Assembly (NCBI GenBank): GCA_037139415.1
Contig: JBAXGN010000003.1
Span: 21,255-85,254, forward strand
Length of the DNA: 64,000 nt
Direction: 5' to 3'
Source of the DNA: Verrucomicrobiota bacterium
GTDB lineage: Bacteria > Verrucomicrobiota > Verrucomicrobiia > Limisphaerales > Fontisphaeraceae
The position numbers and the translations under genes were made by a program. This document shows, piece by piece, positions 62,213-64,000 of this stretch (positions are counted from its first letter, which is position 1; every line of letters begins with the position of its first letter). Below the pieces are notes generated by a model. The model saw nothing but the letters and a program-made list of their open reading frames with translations. It had not been told where the DNA came from and did not search any database.

Positions 62213-62998
62213 CTAATCGAAATGCGCGGTTTGTGCGAGTAATTCTTGCACTGCTGGGTTGGTGTGGTTGCGTACCGCCTCACGGTTGCCAACTTCCAGC
62301 CAGGTTTGATCCCGAACCACCGCGAAGTTATCCCCCCAATCCAGCCAGGGTCGAAAATCCTCCGTGGTAACCACCACCGTGATCGGTTTGCCCTCCACCA
62401 AGGCGTGTCCCTCGGAAAGCCCTTGGATGACGTCGCTCCACCACCGCGTCTGACGCACATCCATGCCGCGCAGCGGGTTGTCCAGAAACAGCAGTCTGGG
62501 ACGCGTAATCAGGGCGCGGGCCAGCGCCACGCGTGGACACAAATTACGCGGAACACGATTGGGACTCAAATTACCGCAATCTTTTAAACCGGTCAGTTTG
62601 AGCAAGCGTTCCACTTCAGGCACCGCACTCTCAAAACTCAGGTTGCGATGATATTGATATGGCAGGGCGATATTCTCCGCCGTCGTCATCTGGGCAAACA
62701 GCCGGCCTCCGCCCTCAAACAACATGCCCAATTGGCGACGGCACGAGGCGTGATCGGCTTCGGACAGGTTGCGGCTTGGAATTCCGAACAATTCCAGCTC
62801 ACCTTGCAACGGATTCAGCAGCCCAACGGCGGTCATCAGCAGGGCGCTTTTGCCACAACCGGGCAGACCACCGATCACCCAGCGGTCCCCCATCTCAATG
62901 CGCCACTGCATGGTTTGAATGGCCGGCACGGCACCATCGCGCGTCGAGGGAATCACGACGTCCTTCATTTCCAGCAGCACTGGTTGATCTTTGGCCAT
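62213..62998 (-). CDS. MlaF-like ABC transporter ATPase
   Basis: A 261-residue ATPase energising lipid movement between inner and outer membrane. Walker A is GGLPGCGKSALLM, with the Q-loop region RRQLGMLFEGGGRLFAQMT. The ABC signature position reads NLCPRVALARAL rather than LSGGQ, and Walker B is LLFLDNPLRGMD, with Asn in place of the catalytic Glu. The switch His is not obvious (VVVTTEDF). The start ATG 62998 is 2 bases after the permease stop; the frame upstream to 63133 is non-coding shadow. ATP turnover may be slow or the protein atypical. Confidence 0.87.
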   Translation of the reverse strand: MAKDQPVLLEMKDVVIPSTRDGAVPAIQTMQWRIEMGDRWVIGGLPGCGKSALLMTAVGLLNPLQGELELFGIPSRNLSEADHASCRRQLGMLFEGGGRLFAQMTTAENIALPYQYHRNLSFESAVPEVERLLKLTGLKDCGNLSPNRVPRNLCPRVALARALITRPRLLFLDNPLRGMDVRQTRWWSDVIQGLSEGHALVEGKPITVVVTTEDFRPWLDWGDNFAVVRDQTWLEVGNREAVRNHTNPAVQELLAQTAHFD

Positions 62999-63000
62999 AC

Positions 63001-63852
63001 CTAGAAGAGCAGGAAGCCGAGGATGAACAATACATCCAACAGGGCGCAACCCACCACCCCTTGAATCACCGCGCGGTTGGCCGCGCTGGCGATTTGATCT
63101 AGGGCCACCGGGTGGGATAGCCCTTGGTAGCAAGTAGTCGCAGCAATATAGGTCCCAAACACCACGGTTTTGAACGCCAGCATCACAAAATCCAGGTAGG
63201 TCAGCGCGGAAGCCAACTGGCGGAAATACTCCCCCGGCATGAGTGGCACATCTTGCAAAAAGATAAACACATATCCGCCGATCAATGAGGTAATCACCAG
63301 GAAAACCGTAAGCGTAAAGGTGCTAAGTACCACGCCGATCATGCGCGGCACCACCAGGTAGTGGAGCGGATCAATCCCCAATACTTCGAGGGTTTCAATC
63401 TCCCCCATGGCGCGGGCGGTCCCCAGTTCAATGACGGTGGAGCTGCCCGTGCGGCTTAAGACCAGCAGCGCCGTCACCAGTGGCCCCAGTTCACGCACAA
63501 TCGCGGTAATCATGACGGTGCCCACGAGGTCTTGGGCGCGCACGCGCGTCAGCAAAGAAACCGTCTGGCCGATCACCACCCACCCAAGCACCAGCGAGAC
63601 AAAGATGACCATGGGCAATAGCCGAATCCCGGTGCGATGAATTTGCTGGAGCACCTGCGGGTAAACCACCCGGTAACCCACCCGGAACCGCGTCACCATA
63701 ACCAGGAAGGTAGCGACCGTGAAGGCACCCAAACCAGTGATGCTCCGACCGACGCGAATAAATTCGCGGCCTGCCAGTTGCACCAGCGCCTGCACCGCCG
63801 AGGGTGGGGCGGGCATCAAGTCCTTCACCGATGCGCGATCCATGGCCGGCAT
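63001..63852 (-). CDS. MlaE-like ABC transporter permease
   Basis: A 283-residue inner-membrane permease with 5-6 helices and the MlaE signature (VMITAIVRELGPLVTALLVL, SRTGSSTVIELGTARAMGEI, ETLEVLGIDPLHYLVVPRMI). The C-terminal helix is VVGCALLDVLFILGFLLF. First gene of the operon mlaE-mlaF-mlaD. It forms the membrane core of a phospholipid transport system that maintains outer-membrane asymmetry. No MlaC or MlaA gene is seen inside the window. The 148 bases upstream (63853-64000) should hold the promoter. Confidence 0.92.
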   Translation of the reverse strand: MPAMDRASVKDLMPAPPSAVQALVQLAGREFIRVGRSITGLGAFTVATFLVMVTRFRVGYRVVYPQVLQQIHRTGIRLLPMVIFVSLVLGWVVIGQTVSLLTRVRAQDLVGTVMITAIVRELGPLVTALLVLSRTGSSTVIELGTARAMGEIETLEVLGIDPLHYLVVPRMIGVVLSTFTLTVFLVITSLIGGYVFIFLQDVPLMPGEYFRQLASALTYLDFVMLAFKTVVFGTYIAATTCYQGLSHPVALDQIASAANRAVIQGVVGCALLDVLFILGFLLF

Positions 63853-64000
63853 TTAAACTGTAAGCATCCGATTTGTCGAAACGTTTTTTGAACGAGTATT
63901 GAAATTCCCCAGCCAAATAACCGAAAAGAATTCCCGTCGAATGGCGGTAATGCGTCAGTGACGGCGGGAACGGCAGGGTTTTCATAAAAACACAAAAAAT

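Noticed and set aside
62200..62460. Upstream 87-codon extension of the MlaD-like frame
   Set aside because: It overlaps the MlaF-like gene and lacks sense; the ATG at 62199 followed by a membrane helix is the normal MCE start.

Overview
The window most likely comes from a member of the Verrucomicrobiota, probably the Pedosphaera/Limisphaerales side. This is an inference from gene content: giant secreted proteins with lamin-tail, CotH and Ig-like domains, a shared 'FYR' C-terminal domain, many Sec-exported enzymes, a one-piece tmRNA, and typical dispersed repeats. No marker gene here fixes the species.

Layout. (1) 1-5.6 kb: a translationally coupled cassette of secreted esterase-type proteins, then a transposase-N-terminus-like protein. 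(2) 5.6-9 kb: an SGNH-fold secreted protein on the minus strand, an IS256 remnant, the tmRNA gene (tag ANTELALAA) and a DUF4097-like beta-solenoid protein. (3) 9-18 kb, minus strand: an operon read from a 13-haem cytochrome through ResB and CcsA cytochrome c maturation proteins and a B12-binding radical SAM enzyme to an NHL/Ig-like secreted protein. Most of its genes overlap by ATGA. (4) 18.5-30.2 kb, plus strand: an Rrf2 regulator, a tetrahaem cytochrome, an NHL propeller protein, a small lipoprotein, an outer-membrane beta-barrel, a second NHL lipoprotein, a 12-haem-type cytochrome, and a 1332-residue protein. That last protein joins a DUF6079-type P-loop ATPase, an FdnI-like b-type cytochrome and a 23-haem c-type domain. 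Regions 3 and 4 are divergent and together carry 51 CXXCH motifs. I read them as one extracellular or trans-outer-membrane electron transfer locus with its own haem-attachment machinery. (5) 30.9-40.9 kb, minus strand: an exopolysaccharide operon (FecR-like protein, barrel, Wza-like exporter, Wzz/BY-kinase, O-antigen-ligase-like polymerase) running into an ECF sigma factor, a probable anti-sigma factor and a Spy/CpxP-like protein. (6) 41-52 kb: housekeeping and assorted genes (DUF1080, tRNA-Leu, topB, infC, radical SAM, GH16, FkbM methyltransferase, tRNA-Glu, RelE-like toxin) with decayed fragments and a long inverted repeat. (7) 52-60.9 kb: one 2943-residue secreted protein. (8) 60.9-63.9 kb, minus strand: an Mla-type lipid ABC transporter (MlaE, MlaF, MlaD).

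The most notable object is the ATPase / cytochrome b / 23-haem fusion at 26239-30237. A domain type otherwise associated with BREX-like phage defence is covalently joined to a quinol-oxidising electron conduit. Also notable are a palindromic element with a heptameric core (GCAATCC) that is stop-free in all six frames and sits inside three cytochrome-operon genes, and a phage tail-fibre-like beta domain inserted in the 13-haem cytochrome.
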